From NCBI GenBank assembly GCA_963842065.1, contig CAWJEW010000006.1, positions 310,001 to 374,000 on the forward strand: a stretch of 64,000 bases of DNA, in the 5' to 3' direction. Made by a program: the position numbers and the translations under genes. Shown piece after piece: positions 35,499 through 43,538 of this stretch. The stretch is from CAITWD01 sp963842065. Lineage in GTDB: Bacteria > Actinomycetota > Thermoleophilia > Miltoncostaeales > Miltoncostaeaceae. The notes under the pieces were generated by a model. It did not search any database and was not told where the DNA came from. It saw nothing but the letters and a program-made list of their open reading frames with translations. Within the stretch, counting starts at the first letter, position 1. Each line of letters begins with the position of its first letter.

Positions 35499-35818
35499 GA
35501 ACCGATGATGGCACCGTGTCGATCGGTGAGAGCGCCGAAGCCCGGAGCCGAGTGCGGGATGGGACGGTTGTCCGGATCGACTCGACGTCCGGCGCAAACC
35601 GATGTCAGGCGACCGCCCGCGTGTTCCGACACCCAGATGGGACGGCGCGGTGGATGATCCCGGCAATCGACCTGATCGCGCGCGGGCCGGAGGTTTAGGC
35701 TCTTCCCGGCGCCCGCCTCGGGAGGCGGGCAGCGGCTGAGAGCATGGGCTCCCGCGTGTAGCGCACCGGCCTGCGGGGGGAACGCATCCACGCTGAGGAA
35801 ACCGTTACCGGCTGCACG
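35499..35818. other. Gap without a clear gene
   Basis: 320 bp. A strong hairpin GCCCGCCTC/GAGGCGGGC occupies 35711-35730. A weak plus-strand frame ending FRHPDGTARWMIPAIDLI could be a gene remnant but has no start that I trust. Confidence 0.4.
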
Positions 35819-36223
35819 TTAGTCCAGGTCTGCGCCGTCAGGGACGGCGTCTGCGCACTCATGGCGGGCCAGTTCGGCCTCTTTGCGGGCGATTTCGGCC
35901 TCCATCTCGGCGACGGCCGCCATGAACACCTCGTGGGTGATCACGTCAACAGCCCGGCGCGTCGGGGCGTCGAGACCCATCAGCCGCGCCTTGCGCTCCT
36001 GGACCCGCAGCAGCTGGGCAATCGCCTGGAGCCCAGGGCCGTCGTCGATGATTGTCTGGCCCTTGTGCATGACGACGTTCCCGTGATCGACGCAGACCTG
36101 CTTGCGCTCGACGATGCCCCACAGGTGGCGTGACATGCGGCCCATCTCCTCCAGCATGGTCGGCTTCTTACTGGCCGAACCCTCGACAGCTCCGCGCTGT
36201 GCCGTCGCTACCGGCGCGCACAC
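35819..36223 (-). CDS. Small helical protein of phage/island type
   Basis: 134 aa, mostly helical and charged (LRVQERKARLMGLDAPTRRA, VAEMEAEIARKEAELARHE). The RKARLMGLDAP stretch recalls small proteins encoded near terminases in actinophages. N-terminal start uncertain; ATG candidates in MLEEMGRMSRHLWG are plausible. Likely a leftover of an older element whose integrase remnant and tRNA-Phe scar follow. Function unknown. Confidence 0.5.
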   Translation of the reverse strand: MCAPVATAQRGAVEGSASKKPTMLEEMGRMSRHLWGIVERKQVCVDHGNVVMHKGQTIIDDGPGLQAIAQLLRVQERKARLMGLDAPTRRAVDVITHEVFMAAVAEMEAEIARKEAELARHECADAVPDGADLD

Positions 36224-36474
36224 GCTGCCGCTGGCCCACGTCGTTTACGCTGGCATGACCTGCGCCATACCTACACGGATCGCTTTTGGCAGCCCACGGT
36301 ATTGACCTCGTGACGATCCAGGCGGTCCTGGGTCACAGCGCGCTCGCCACCAGCGGGCGCTACCTGCACGCCAGGCCTGCATCGAACCAAGCGGCGGCGT
36401 TCACCCGTGCGTTTGACCACTCGTTGCCGGTATCCGGGGAGGCGGAGGCCGATACGGCGCTGGGGTCGATCTGA
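36183..36474 (+). pseudogene. Tyrosine integrase C-terminal remnant (I)
   Basis: Reads LRWHDLRHTYTDRF, shifts frame, then AAHGIDLVTIQAVLGHSALA and TSGRYLHARPASNQAAAF: the HxLRH, GH and Tyr boxes of a tyrosine recombinase. Frameshifted and lacking its N-terminal two thirds. Followed at once by a tRNA-Phe 3' half, the usual layout of an integrase beside its attachment site. Confidence 0.8.
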
Positions 36475-36487
36475 ACACCGCAGGCAT

Positions 36488-36534
36488 CACGACTGAAAAT
36501 CGTGGTGTTCCCAGTTCGAGTCTGGGTCTCGCCA
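36488..36534 (+). other. tRNA-Phe(GAA) 3' half, attachment-site scar
   Basis: CACGA-CTGAAAA-TCGTG anticodon arm, variable GTGTT, T arm CCCAG TTCGAGT CTGGG and acceptor strand TCTCGCC plus A are all present; the 5' half is absent. This is what remains as attR when an element integrates into tRNA-Phe. The matching tRNA is not in the window. Confidence 0.8.
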
Positions 36535-36542
36535 TCAAGAAA

Positions 36543-36563
36543 GGCCCCGCCAGCGGCGGGGCC
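36543..36563 (+). terminator. Terminator hairpin after tRNA-Phe fragment
   Basis: GGCCCCGCC-AGC-GGCGGGGCC, a perfect 9-bp stem followed by TT. It looks like the natural terminator of the tRNA-Phe locus carried along with the scar. Confidence 0.6.
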
Positions 36564-36768
36564 TTGTCGTCTTTGGGGTTCGGCAGGCCCTGGGGTGTGG
36601 GTGAAATCCACCGGGTAAGACACCCGCTCGGACACACGGCGGTGTGGCCGTGATGCGGGGATCGGGTCGTCGTCCCATGTCCTCGTGGTCACGGCCGCTG
36701 GGCGAGGTGACTGCTCGGCAGCGTTCGTCGGTCCTCGCCGTCGTGGCGAGGCGATCTGCTCCCCGCCA

Positions 36769-37251
36769 CTACGCCACCACTGGGGTCACGATCTCGAGCT
36801 CCGTCACGATCTCGATCGACGGCGAGACGCTCCGCGCAGAAGGGCACCGCATCGCGTGGACCCCGTGGACCTCCTCGGCGGCTGCCCGGTGCTCCTCGTC
36901 AAGCCGGAGCGTGTAATTCACCTGCACTTTGCGGAGCACGAGGATCCCATCTTCGTTGCTCTCCACGAATCCCGTCGCAACCGCGGTGATCGCCTCGGCG
37001 GGAACCACGGGCACGCGCGCGCGAAGCAGCGACCCCGCAAAGGTCCCGGTCAGACACGAGCCGATCGAGGCCACCATGTAATCGAGCACGCTCGGCAGCG
37101 GCTCCACAGGAGACGACTTGTAGTGCTCGGCGATCGGGCCGTGGACACCCATGCGAATGATGTCGCCATTCGGCTCAAGCGTCGCCTCGCGATCGAGGGT
37201 CTTTGAACCGGGCACGAGGCGAATCGGCGCGGTGAGCGCGAATGCAGACAT
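36769..37251 (-). CDS. OsmC/Ohr-family peroxide or redox protein
   Basis: 160-aa cytosolic protein. The two reactive cysteines of the family are in SIGSCLTGTF and AMRCPSARSV. OsmC/Ohr proteins reduce organic hydroperoxides through these thiols. Start ATG 37251; the longer frame to 37323 runs through its promoter. Divergent from a TetR gene, which probably controls it. Confidence 0.85.
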   Translation of the reverse strand: MSAFALTAPIRLVPGSKTLDREATLEPNGDIIRMGVHGPIAEHYKSSPVEPLPSVLDYMVASIGSCLTGTFAGSLLRARVPVVPAEAITAVATGFVESNEDGILVLRKVQVNYTLRLDEEHRAAAEEVHGVHAMRCPSARSVSPSIEIVTELEIVTPVVA

Positions 37252-37294
37252 GAAGGCCCTCCGGGAGGCTGTTAGAATTGGAGCAACTGCTACA

Positions 37295-37323
37295 TAATTA
37301 ATCCTCCCACCGGGTAGTGTCAA
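37295..37323 (-). promoter_or_regulatory. osmC-type gene promoter
   Basis: On the minus strand TTGACA (37323-37318), a 17-bp spacer and TAATTA (37300-37295) make a near-consensus promoter reading into the OsmC gene. The -35 box is only 5 bp from the TetR start, so TetR bound here could control both directions. Confidence 0.65.
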
Positions 37324-37328
37324 GCGCG

Positions 37329-37937
37329 ATGAGCGACGTGAGGCGCGGACGACCGCGCACCTTCGACACCGAACGCGTGCTCGACGACGCGATGGACCTC
37401 TTCTGGCGCCAGGGCTACCGGTCGACCACGACCCGCGATCTGGAAGCGTCGCTCGGTGTCACACAATCGAGCCTCTACCACGCGTTCGGTTCCAAGGCGC
37501 AGCTCCTCGACTGCGCGCTTGCGCGCTATCAGACCCGCCTCGATCGCGGGTTGCTCGAACCGCTTCGAACGGGCGCAGACGGCTTGCCGGCGATCGACGC
37601 GTTTCTCGAGGGCCTCTCGGCCTGGCTCCTCGCCGATGGCACGAGGGGGTGCCTGCTCGGAAAGATGATGAGCGAGAGTGACCCGCCCGAACCGGTCGTC
37701 GCCTCCCGGGTGGCCGCATGGCACGATGAGATCCGCGCGGCGCTGGCAGCGGCGCTCGTCCGCGCCTCCCAGGCGGGCGAAATCCACGCTGACGACGTCG
37801 ATGACCATGTCGCACTCATCGTGGGGATCGTTCTCGGGATGAACCTCGCCGTCAACGCCGGATTCGGTGAGTTGGAAGTCAAGGCGATCGGCGCCGCGGG
37901 GCGGGCAGAGGTCGCACGGTGGCGGTTGAGCGGCTGA
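37329..37937 (+). CDS. TetR/AcrR-family repressor
   Basis: 202 aa. N-terminal HTH: RGRPRTFDTERVLDDAMDLF, GYRSTTTRDLEASLGVTQSS, LYHAFGSKAQLL; helical ligand-binding C-terminal half with Cys in TRGCLLGKM, which might sense oxidants. Start ATG 37329; GTG 37317 is possible. Divergent from the OsmC gene. Confidence 0.87.
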   Translation: MSDVRRGRPRTFDTERVLDDAMDLFWRQGYRSTTTRDLEASLGVTQSSLYHAFGSKAQLLDCALARYQTRLDRGLLEPLRTGADGLPAIDAFLEGLSAWLLADGTRGCLLGKMMSESDPPEPVVASRVAAWHDEIRAALAAALVRASQAGEIHADDVDDHVALIVGIVLGMNLAVNAGFGELEVKAIGAAGRAEVARWRLSG

Positions 37938-38185
37938 GAACGAGGCTCAGACGATCATGGCGGTCCGGCTGACCAGACGCCCCACCGGATCTGCGAGCAG
38001 AGGCGGACGTCGGACCGTCGACAGGCGGCTTCCTTTGATGGAGCAGAGGCAACTCTCATACCGCCGAGAGCCGTTGTGTCTGGCCAATCGATCAAGATGC
38101 CATCGGGGCAACTTGCGCCACGCGGGCTAATCTCTTTCGGCAAGGGGAGTGACGCAGCGAGCGCGACGATGAACTCAAGCAGGGT

Positions 38186-38584
38186 GTGCGCGTGGAAGTG
38201 AGTCTCGTCTATTTCGAAGGATGCCCCCATTGGCAGCTCGCCCGCCAGCGCCTTGAGCACGCGATCGGCTACGCGGGCGTCGGGCCGATCGAGATCCGGG
38301 TTGTCGCGGTTGACACGCTCGATCGGGCCGCCTCGGCCGGCTTGCGCGGTTCGCCGACGATCCTCATCGATGGGGTCGACCCGTTTGCCGGTCTCGACCT
38401 GGAGCCAGCACTCAGCTGCAGGATCTATGCGACCGAGCACGGACCCGATGGTGCTCCAAGCGTGGTGCAACTCATCGAGGCGCTCCGACGTGTCTCAGGC
38501 GACGATCCGGACGCGCGCGACGTGACCAATGAGGCCTCGTTTCCCGCCTCGGACCCGCCGGAGGCCGGGGCGCCGGGTATTTAG
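38186..38584 (+). CDS. Thioredoxin-like protein
   Basis: 132 aa. Begins with a thioredoxin-like strand and a single Cys (LVYFEGCPHWQLA), then LRGSPTILIDGVDPFAGLD (the cis-Pro loop) and LSCRIYATEHG. The normal CxxC has only one Cys, so it may bind metal or act on mixed disulfides. The last 25 residues are acidic and unordered. Similar small proteins occur beside mercury and metal-resistance genes in actinobacteria (family knowledge). Start GTG 38186, not certain. Confidence 0.65.
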   Translation: MRVEVSLVYFEGCPHWQLARQRLEHAIGYAGVGPIEIRVVAVDTLDRAASAGLRGSPTILIDGVDPFAGLDLEPALSCRIYATEHGPDGAPSVVQLIEALRRVSGDDPDARDVTNEASFPASDPPEAGAPGI

Positions 38585-38750
38585 CCGGTCAGGAGGTCCG
38601 GAGGCGTCGGCGCGACGGACAGCGCCGGTCGGCTTGATCGCGAACATCCCGATGAACGCAGAGCCCGGAAACGTTCGTGTCGTCGATCCGGCTGGTCACG
38701 GATGGTCACGCGGCACGGCAGGCGCGATGATCACTGCACAACCCCTTTGA

Positions 38751-38885
38751 GCCACCCTGGAAATCTCGGCGGCTCCCCAACCAGGCAGACTGGCCTGGAA
38801 GAAGGGAGTCCATACGATGGGAAGACCGAGCAAGTACCCGCCGGAGCTGCGGGAGCGCGCGGTGCGGATGGTCCACGAGTCCGGC
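38751..38885 (+). mobile_element. IS3-family 5' end remnant
   Basis: TGAGCCACC... followed by an ORF beginning GRPSKYPPELRERAVRMVHE, the typical first 20 residues of an IS3-type OrfA. The rest of the element is gone. The remnant joins in frame to the lipoprotein gene that follows. Confidence 0.7.
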
Positions 38886-39320
38886 ATGAAGCGCTCCAGG
38901 ATGAGGACGCTGGTCATCGGCGCCGCTGCTGCCTTGGCAGCAAGCGGTGTTTCCGCCTGCGGATCATCGAGCTCAACGGCTCGTGCCCTGGTCCCTGATG
39001 TGCGCGGCTTGGGTGTCCAGCAGGCAGCCGACCAGATCTGTGAGGTGGGGTTCCGCGTCCAGGACGCGATCTACCTCCCGGACGCGGCAGGGGCTCCGGT
39101 GAAGCCGCCTGCTGGCTACAGCGCATCGCCGGTGATCATCCAGCATGGTCACCCCGTTAATTTGTATCCGACAGTCACCATGACGACTCCGCCGGCAGGG
39201 GTAATTGCGGTGCCCGGCAGCATCGTCTCAATCACTGGTTCTGGGTTAGTCCAGCCGATCGTCGTCAATGTCCCGCATTGCGCTGTTCCGGCCGCACCGA
39301 ATACTCCGGTGCGTCAGTAG
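38886..39320 (+). CDS. Lipoprotein with PASTA-like domain
   Basis: 144 aa from ATG 38886. Signal peptide RTLVIGAAAALAASGVSACG with lipobox VSAC, then a PASTA-like segment (VPDVRGLGVQQAADQICEVG). Anchored outside the membrane; PASTA domains bind peptidoglycan or muropeptides. The same frame continues upstream through the IS3 remnant to ATG 38817, so a 167-aa chimera without a usable signal sequence could also be made. Confidence 0.65.
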   Translation: MKRSRMRTLVIGAAAALAASGVSACGSSSSTARALVPDVRGLGVQQAADQICEVGFRVQDAIYLPDAAGAPVKPPAGYSASPVIIQHGHPVNLYPTVTMTTPPAGVIAVPGSIVSITGSGLVQPIVVNVPHCAVPAAPNTPVRQ

Positions 39321-39441
39321 TCGGACGGCGGCATCGATCACCCGCCGCGACTAGTCGGGCACGCCACGACTGCCTGTCGTCGCCCTCGAACGACATTGGT
39401 CCCCGCCGGGAGCGCGCCATGCCCTTGGCGAGGAAGACAGA

Positions 39442-40453
39442 GTGGCACCCGCGAGTGGTACCCACAAGGTCATCCCAATCAACCAGCTGCTCGAGGAGGC
39501 GGCCCGGGCTGACGCCGACGACGATCAGCACTTCGGCCAAGCACGTGGCGACGAGCTGCCGCCCGAGCTGACCGAGCGGAACTCACGTCGCCAGCGGCTT
39601 GCTCGGCTGCAAACAAGAACTCGAGGCCGAGCAGGCCCAACAGCAGGCCGAATACGTGGCCAACCTCGACCGGCGCGCCGAGTGGGAGGCCGAGCACGCT
39701 CGCACGCTCGGTGGCCGCAAGCCCTTTGCGCCCGCAACCGATGCGTTGGCCAAGCGCACGATCAACACCACCGACCCCGACTCTCGACCGATGCGTAGAG
39801 CCGACCGCCGGACGGTGCAGGGCTACAACGCCCAAGTCGTGACCAGCCCCCAGCAGATCATCCTTGCGGCCGAGATCACCCAGGCCGCAGGCGACTCAGG
39901 TCAGCTGGAGCCGATGATCCACCACGCCCTGGGTGTGCTGGCCCGCGCCGGTATCGACGAGCAACTGGAGGTCGTGCTGGCCGACGGCGGCTATTGGAAC
40001 TCGTCCCAGATCGCCCGGCTGCACCAACAAGAAATCCAGTCAATCGTTCCGACCAAATCCCGTACACGCACCGCACCACGCAGGCTCTCGCCACGACAGG
40101 GCCCCGAGGCCCGACGGGTCGAACACATCCTTGGTACCCCCGAAGGCCAGGCGCTCTATCGCCGCCGACAGCAGATCGTCGAGCTCATCTTCGCCCACAC
40201 CAAGATCCTGCGGCGTATCGACCGCTTCCAACGCCGCGGCCTGGCGGCCTGCACGGCCGAATGGAAGCTCATCGCGGCCACTCACAACCTGCTCAAGCTC
40301 TGGCGCCTGGCACCGGCCGCGATCACCGCCCGATCCGGCCACCTCGGCCGCCTGCGCCGATCGACACATCAGGCCCAGGCGGCCTCCACGTGCAACAAAA
40401 CCCCGCCGCTGGCGGGGTTTGTGCAACAGCTTCATATGCGATGCTTTCGTTAA
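39442..40453 (+). pseudogene. IS1182-family transposase, truncated and frameshifted
   Basis: C-terminal two thirds of a transposase: QLLEEAARADADDD, DELPPELTERNSRRQRL, then in another frame YNAQVVTSPQQIILAAEI, LADGGYWNS and RRIDRFQRRGLAACTAEWKL. The N-terminus is missing and a frameshift lies near 39600. It resembles the transposase at 48562-49906. Confidence 0.8.
40398..40420 (+). terminator. Terminator-like hairpin
   Basis: AAACCCCGCC-GCT-GGCGGGGTTT, a perfect 10-bp stem ending in TTT, inside the 3' end of the IS1182 remnant. Confidence 0.55.
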
Positions 40454-40500
40454 CGCGCCAGACAGGATTCGAAACTGTGACCTTCGGTTTCGTAGGGCGA
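40454..40500 (-). other. tRNA-Arg(ACG)-like 3' fragment
   Basis: Minus strand shows the 3' part of an anticodon arm (loop CTACGAA), AGGTC, T arm with TTCGAAT and acceptor strand CTGGCGC. The 5' side of the anticodon stem pairs poorly, as expected where recombination joined foreign DNA. Probably another attachment-site scar. Confidence 0.55.
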
Positions 40501-41099
40501 CTTAGCAGGTGATTTGCGTGACGATGGGTGCAGAGCAAGTGCGGCGTTTGCAGGCGGTTCCGCATCCATCATCACGGACGCTACTTCGCGGGGTTGCGTG
40601 ATTCTTGCGTCGATCGACGAGCCGCCACGGGGGTCGCTGGTGCGGTCTGCGGCCCGGTTGCGCCCGCACCAGCTCGAACGACGCAGGATGAGCCAGACAG
40701 TGGGTCGCTCGTGGTGCCCAGCCAACCCCGAAATTGCTGAAACCGTGACTCCCCGAGGGATCAGGGTCAGGTCCGCTAGTACTCGTACGCCGCCAACTGG
40801 GCCGTGCCGGGCGAATTTCCGTCAAGTAATTTTCACGTCCTGCCGATCACGGTCGTGGAGTGACACGCAGGCGGCGGTTGTGGCAGCGGTCCGTCTGTGT
40901 TGCGGCGCCTCTCGATCGACGCTTTTGGGGGAAGCGGCAAAGGGGCGCCGCGGGCATCGCCGTCACGACACTTGCGCGGGGACCGCATTCGCTGCCAAGT
41001 CCACAACGACCCGTGGCGCAAAAGCGCCGCCCGAACGAACGGCATGACAGCAAATGGGGTTCGATGTTGCTGGCGGCCTTGATCGATTGGAGGATCGGC
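40501..41099. other. Gap with a short dispersed-repeat copy
   Basis: 600 bp without a convincing gene. Bases 40706-40758 (AGCCAACCCCGAAATTGCTG core, with upstream GGTCGCTCGT) match part of repeats A and B at roughly 80%. Confidence 0.45.
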
Positions 41100-41579
41100 A
41101 TGGATGACTGGTACCGGCATTCGGCCTCCGATGGTGGCCTCGACGGCGAGTGTGAGCGTTGCTCCGTCGCGCGGGCGATCAATCCGGATGCCGGATACAT
41201 GTCCGAGTGGCCGGTTAGCGGCGATGAGCGGATCGCTGCGCCCGTCTTAGATGACGAGATCTGGACACCTGTTTGGATGATCGCGGGCACCGTCGCCGTC
41301 ACGGGCGGCAGCGTGTCCGATCGCATCGAGGCCGTCGCGCTCATCCGTCAGCGGCTCAACGCCAACCTGGACCGCTTTCGGGTGCTCTCGGAGAGCAGGG
41401 AGGCGTCGGTGACAACGTTGAACTTCCAAGCGGCCACCGCCACGAAGCACGAGGATTGGACGCTGGAGGCGATCGGGGCCGCGTGTCACAGTGCCAGTTC
41501 GCTCAACGGCACGGCGACAGAACCCTCAGTCACCGCGAGTGTCGTCTCGCTCCGAACGAGACGCCAAATAGCGGCCTAG
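41100..41579 (+). CDS. Hypothetical protein
   Basis: 159 aa. ATG 41100 is supported by GGAGG 6 nt upstream. Acidic N-terminus (MDDWYRHSASDGGLDGECER), a helical middle (VSDRIEAVALIRQRLNANLD) and no recognised domain. The frame is open further upstream without coding character. Confidence 0.5.
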   Translation: MDDWYRHSASDGGLDGECERCSVARAINPDAGYMSEWPVSGDERIAAPVLDDEIWTPVWMIAGTVAVTGGSVSDRIEAVALIRQRLNANLDRFRVLSESREASVTTLNFQAATATKHEDWTLEAIGAACHSASSLNGTATEPSVTASVVSLRTRRQIAA

Positions 41580-41706
41580 CGGACCGATTCGGGTCGTTCC
41601 GCCCACGGCAACCTGCCCCCTGTCAAACTCCCCGAGCGGCGAGTATCCCCCTAGGTGCAGGCTCGATAGCCTCTGGGGTGCGGACGGGGGGCTCCCGTGG
41701 GGGACG

Positions 41707-42444
41707 GTGAGCGTCATTCGACCGGCCCGAGTTGCGACGCCGACGGGTCTAGCGCGCGACCAGAGGATGGCGCGAGTGGAAGAAGGATCTGTCTTCGACT
41801 TGGACCCCGCCGCGGCTCACTGGCTGGCGGAGACGTTTGAGGTCGGGAGCCCGGAGCACGCGCTGCTCGACTCGCTGGCGCTCGCCGCGGAGGCGAACGC
41901 CGTCCGGCGGGGCCTACGCGCCAAAGACGCGGACTGCGAGCCAAGGCCACTTGCGGATCTCCTATCCCGGGAGCGGATCAGTCTGAGCGTGAGCGCTGTC
42001 GCGGCCGCGTTTCCGGACTTGCCGGTCCCCCGAGCGCCGGGGCCGTCACAGGTCCAGGCGATCGACGCGTTTGTCCGTCAGCCACGGTCGGCGGCGGGCG
42101 GCGATGGCATGCCGAGTCGGAGGCCGCGCGTCGTGGCCGGCTCGGAGGTGGTGGGCACCGTCGACATCTCGGGGACCTGCGAAGAGAACGCTCAGCAGAT
42201 CATCCGGGCGATCCGGGCCCGGTTCGAGATGGCCATGGACCTTACCGACGTCAAGTTCCCGATCCTGGTCACGGAAGGCAACCACACAAGGGTCGCGTTC
42301 CGGGTGGGCGTCCGCGGACGCGAGCGCGCCGAGGCGCGCAAGTGGGTGGAGACGCTCTGTCGCGACGCGCTGCGACCGTTCGATCTGGCCAACCCGCCGT
42401 TCACTGCGGACGTCGACCTCGAGATCGACGCGCCGTCCGCTTGA
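41707..42444 (+). CDS. Hypothetical protein
   Basis: 245 aa, start GTG 41707 or ATG 41767. Helical N-terminus (PEHALLDSLALAAEANAVRR), a linker with PSRRPRV, then a beta-rich part (VVGTVDISGTCEENAQQII, FPILVTEGNHTRVAFRV). No family recognised. It sits 221 bp before a toxin-antitoxin pair. Confidence 0.5.
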   Translation: MSVIRPARVATPTGLARDQRMARVEEGSVFDLDPAAAHWLAETFEVGSPEHALLDSLALAAEANAVRRGLRAKDADCEPRPLADLLSRERISLSVSAVAAAFPDLPVPRAPGPSQVQAIDAFVRQPRSAAGGDGMPSRRPRVVAGSEVVGTVDISGTCEENAQQIIRAIRARFEMAMDLTDVKFPILVTEGNHTRVAFRVGVRGRERAEARKWVETLCRDALRPFDLANPPFTADVDLEIDAPSA

Positions 42445-42665
42445 CGCTGCCCTCCGGTGCGGCCGCCATCCGGGCGACCGCACCGGCACCGGAGCCCGGC
42501 AATAGGCACGACCGCCTGTCGCCAGCGGGCCGATAGGGCTCGCCGATGAGCGACGACCACGCAGAGTGGCGCCAGCCGTCGGTGCTGAACTCGACTGCGG
42601 CGGGCAGCGGCGCGCGAACCAAGTGCCAGGAGTCGGCCCGCTAGGATCGAATCAGTGGAGGACGC

Positions 42666-43310
42666 ATGAACGAGCAATCATTCGATGTTCCCTGCATTGG
42701 TCGCTATTCCGCCGCCGAGGTCGCCCGACTGGCGGGGGTGTCGTCGCGACGCGTCGGATCCTGGGCACGGTACGGAATCATCCCAAGCGTCCGGCGTCGG
42801 CCCAACGTGTATTCGTACGCGGACGCCGGCGAGGCGGTCGTAGCTCACTACCTGATCGAAAAGGGTGTGCGGCCAAGCGCTATCCGGGAAATGGTTAGCC
42901 GCCTGAGGGCGCAGTATGGACAGTGGCCCCTGTCGAGCGCGCCGATCGCTCGCGAGGGAGGCCTCGTCGTGCTCCGAGATCGCCGCGGTGTCATGGTCGA
43001 CGTCGTGGACCGTGTGGACCACCTGGTCGAGGAGGGGACATTCTTGGCCCTGGAGGACGTGCGGAACGCCCTCGCGCATGGCGGCTGGGTCGCGTTGAAG
43101 ACGCGCCGTCCGAACGTCGAGGTCGATCCCGAGCGACTGTCAGGTCGGCCGACCGTCAGAGGGCGCCGGGTCCCTACGAGTCTCGTCGCCGAGCTGGCAC
43201 GCGCCGCAAACGGACGCGAAACACTGCGAGAAGAGCTATCGCTCTCGAACGACGAGATTGACGACGCGGTCGCCTATGAAGATGACGTAGAGAAAGCGAT
43301 TGCCGCCTGA
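42666..43310 (+). CDS. Antitoxin: MerR-type HTH plus DUF433
   Basis: 214 aa. N-terminal HTH (YSAAEVARLAGVSSRRVGSW) that probably binds its own promoter, and a C-terminal DUF433 module (SGRPTVRGRRVPTSLVAELA, DEIDDAVAYEDDV) known as the antitoxin partner of DUF5615 PIN-like toxins. GGAGG lies 5 nt before ATG 42666. Overlaps the toxin start by 11 bp. Still intact though its toxin is broken. Confidence 0.78.
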   Translation: MNEQSFDVPCIGRYSAAEVARLAGVSSRRVGSWARYGIIPSVRRRPNVYSYADAGEAVVAHYLIEKGVRPSAIREMVSRLRAQYGQWPLSSAPIAREGGLVVLRDRRGVMVDVVDRVDHLVEEGTFLALEDVRNALAHGGWVALKTRRPNVEVDPERLSGRPTVRGRRVPTSLVAELARAANGRETLREELSLSNDEIDDAVAYEDDVEKAIAA

Positions 43311-43538
43311 TCGGCTCCAACTCGTCCTCGACGAGATGCTTCCCCGATCGCTCGCTCGAGAGCTCTCCTCGCGCGGGTATGACGCCCGGTCGGTCGAGGA
43401 GCTCGGATGGAAGGGCGTAAACGACCCCGAGGTGCTGCGGCGCGTCTCGGCGCTCCGCCCGCTCGCGGTCCTGGTTACCTTCGACAATGCGATGCCAACC
43501 CAGCACCGAGGAGCGCTTCAAAGGCTTGACGTGACGCT

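Noticed and set aside
40514..41047. 177-aa plus-strand frame.
   Set aside because: Composition is Arg/Ser/Thr-rich like a non-coding frame, it overlaps a dispersed-repeat copy, and has no ribosome site.
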